Source: Haloarcula regularis (lineage in GTDB: Archaea; Halobacteriota; Halobacteria; Halobacteriales; Haloarculaceae). Taken from it: a DNA stretch of 64,000 nt. The position numbers and the translations under genes are program-made. Each line of letters begins with the position of its first letter. Position 1 is the stretch's first letter. The DNA is taken from the NCBI RefSeq assembly GCF_029338315.1, contig NZ_CP119794.1, positions 2,604,001 to 2,668,000 on the forward strand, read 5' to 3'. This document shows, in pieces, positions 62,645 through 64,000 of the stretch. The notes under the pieces are model-generated. The model was not told where the DNA came from. It made no database searches and was given only the letters and a program-made list of their open reading frames with translations.

Positions 62645-62743
62645 ATGGACGGACGTATCGCAGAATCCTCTCGTGGTGTTGAATCGTGCAGTAATTTCCG
62701 AGAACTAGTTGACAACTCGACGTCCTCGGAGGTCGAGGTATGA
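62645..62743 (+). CDS. Putative 32-residue leader ORF coupled to urtA
   Basis: A short frame opening MDGRIAESSRGVESCSNF whose TGA overlaps the urtA ATG as ATGA (62740-62743). GTG at 62633 in the same frame gives a 36-residue version that would be exactly leaderless after the TATA box. There is one Cys, no helix or motif, and no homologue known to me. It may be a real micropeptide or a leader that couples translation to the transporter. Confidence 0.4.
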   Translation: MDGRIAESSRGVESCSNFRELVDNSTSSEVEV

Positions 62744-64000
62744 GCGACCGACTCGTCAGCCGCCGTGGGTTCCTCTCGTCGTCGGCCGTCCTGGCCGGGA
62801 CGGCACTCGCCGGGTGTTCCGGTGGCTCCGCGTCGAGCGACGACACTATCAAGATCGGCGTCCTCGAGGACCGGTCGGGTAACTTCGCCCTGGTCGGCGA
62901 CCCCAAGCACAAGGCGTCGATGCTGGCCATCGAGGAGATCAACAACAACGGCGGCATCGACGGCAAGCAGATCGAGACGTTCTCGCCGGACCCGCAGTCC
63001 GACAACCAGCGCTATCAGGAACTGGCTTCCCGGGCGATTCGTGAGGAGGAGGTCGACGCCCTGTGGGCGGGCTACTCTTCGGCCACCCGCGAGGCAATCC
63101 GGCCGACCATCGACCGTAACGAACAGCTGTACTTCTATACGACCCAGTACGAGGGCGGCGTCTGTGACAAGTACACCTTCGCAGTCGGGCCGACGGCCCG
63201 CCAGCAACTCGGCATCGTCCTCCCCTACCTGCGCGAGGAGTTCGGCCCGGACATCTACACCATCGCGGCCGACTACAACTTCGGCCAGCTGAGTGCCGAT
63301 TGGGTCAAGGTTTTGGCAAACGAGAACGATGCCAACGTCCTCGGCGAGGAGTTCATCCCGCTCTCGGAGACGGACTTCAGTTCGACGATCAACAACATCC
63401 AGGAAGCCGATCCGGACTTCGTGATGTCGATGCTCGTGGGTGCGAACCACACCTCCTTCTACGAGCAGAAGGCCTCCGCGGGGCTCGAGGTACCGATCGG
63501 GACCTCGACGGCGATGGCACAGGGCTACGAACACCGGCGGATCGACCCCCCAGCGATGGCGAACATCTACGCCGGGGTCAACTACATGGAGGAGGTGCCG
63601 ACCGACAGCAACACCCAGGACGGTGGGTTCGTCGACCGGTACTTCGAGAAGTATCCCGATGCTCCATACCTCAACGAGGAGGCCGAGACCAACTACTTCT
63701 CGACGTATATGTACAAGGAGGCCGTCGAGCAGGCCGGCACCGTCGAACAGCCGGAGGTCATCGACGCCTTGGAGTCGGGTATCTCGCTGGGGTCCGAGCG
63801 CGCGCCGGAGGCCCCCGAGGGCGAGACCATCGAACTAGACGGGGCGACCCATCACGTCGATCACCACATGTGGGTAATGCGTGCCGACGACCAGCACAAC
63901 GTCGAGGCAGTCGAGAACCGCAAGATCCCCGAACAGTTCCTCTCGGAGACGGTTGGCTGTGACCTCCGTGAGGAAGTCGAGACCACGCAGTACACGCCGG
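62740..64000 (+). CDS. urtA: Urea/amide ABC transporter substrate-binding lipoprotein UrtA (runs off the window)
   Basis: At least 420 residues, 3' end not in the window. Tat motif SRRGFLSSSAVLAG with lipobox LAGC at about residue 26. The periplasmic type I fold of the Leu/Ile/Val-urea family shows KIGVLEDRSGNFALVG and MLAIEEINNNGGIDG. Urea-type features are SSATREAIRPTIDRNEQLYF and YTTQYEGGVCDKYTF. Placement after urease and the nickel permease supports urea. The permeases and ATPases (urtB-E) would be downstream. Confidence 0.88.
   Translation, partial: MSDRLVSRRGFLSSSAVLAGTALAGCSGGSASSDDTIKIGVLEDRSGNFALVGDPKHKASMLAIEEINNNGGIDGKQIETFSPDPQSDNQRYQELASRAIREEEVDALWAGYSSATREAIRPTIDRNEQLYFYTTQYEGGVCDKYTFAVGPTARQQLGIVLPYLREEFGPDIYTIAADYNFGQLSADWVKVLANENDANVLGEEFIPLSETDFSSTINNIQEADPDFVMSMLVGANHTSFYEQKASAGLEVPIGTSTAMAQGYEHRRIDPPAMANIYAGVNYMEEVPTDSNTQDGGFVDRYFEKYPDAPYLNEEAETNYFSTYMYKEAVEQAGTVEQPEVIDALESGISLGSERAPEAPEGETIELDGATHHVDHHMWVMRADDQHNVEAVENRKIPEQFLSETVGCDLREEVETTQYTP

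Noticed and set aside
1..64000. tRNA, rRNA, CRISPR, insertion sequence or integrase
   Set aside because: No T-loop-like or anticodon-stem structure, no long repeats with spacers, and no transposase or integrase motifs were seen by eye; a tRNAscan or Infernal run would settle the RNA part.

Overview
The window looks like a chromosomal segment of an extremely halophilic archaeon (class Halobacteria; Haloarculaceae-like, inferred only from gene content). The coding DNA is strongly GC-rich and the proteins are rich in Asp and Glu. Secreted proteins carry Tat signals with lipoboxes. Many starts sit about 25-28 nt downstream of a TATA-like box with no leader. Several small zinc-finger and membrane families seen here are haloarchaeal. 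I found no rRNA, tRNA, CRISPR array, transposase or integrase.

Layout. 0.5-4.8 kb: acyl-CoA dehydrogenase facing an acyl-CoA synthetase, then a PfkB-type kinase. 5.0-6.4 kb: SHOCT protein and about 1 kb of AT-rich non-coding DNA with palindromes and a hairpin. 6.4-13.2 kb: a probable sugar-acid/triose-phosphate catabolic cluster (SDR dehydrogenase, DhnA-type aldolase, DeoR/GlpR regulator, PdxA2-type dehydrogenase, DUF1537 kinase, remnant of a LarA-like protein, HalOD1 protein, second PfkB kinase). 13.9-20.5 kb: phosphate uptake operon pstS-pstC-pstA-pstB-phoU with an unusually long PstA. 20.6-23.8 kb: metallo-hydrolase, NUDIX-IF2B fusion, class V aminotransferase. 23.9-26.8 kb: Zn/Mn-type ABC importer behind a DtxR-like palindrome. 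26.8-36.4 kb: two CrcB fluoride channels, a HerA-like ATPase divergent from a pilin-like protein, two Pcm repair methyltransferases, zinc-ribbon protein, M29-like aminopeptidase, GapB, an amylosucrase-like GH13 enzyme with CBM20, a phosphodiesterase. 36.7-41.6 kb: TrmB regulator and a sensory block (soluble MCP, receiver-PAS-kinase, receiver-GAF-PAS). 42-48.5 kb: atypical SDR, RNA ligase with its PIN-like partner, UvrD helicase, small zinc-finger/HTH/membrane genes. 48.6-54.4 kb: type IV pilus operon (PilB ATPase, TadC-like membrane protein, large pilin-like subunit). 54.7-56.0 kb: archaeal CoaD, YbjQ protein, small charged protein. 56.1-62.4 kb: complete urease operon ureBCAGDEF with a divergent nickel permease, followed by a urea ABC transporter binding protein that runs off the end.

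How the genes work together. The last 8 kb form a urea module: import (urtA), nickel supply, apo-urease, and the accessory proteins for nickel insertion. The 6.4-13.2 kb block is consistent with oxidising and phosphorylating a short sugar acid and converting it to triose phosphate under GlpR control. This is the best candidate for a little-described pathway here.

Important caveat. At least 14 genes are interrupted by single-base indels, several in C/G or A runs, and one by a 67-bp direct duplication. They include housekeeping-type genes such as pstC and pilB. The simplest reading is uncorrected assembly error rather than true decay. Such genes are annotated as one CDS with the shift position stated.
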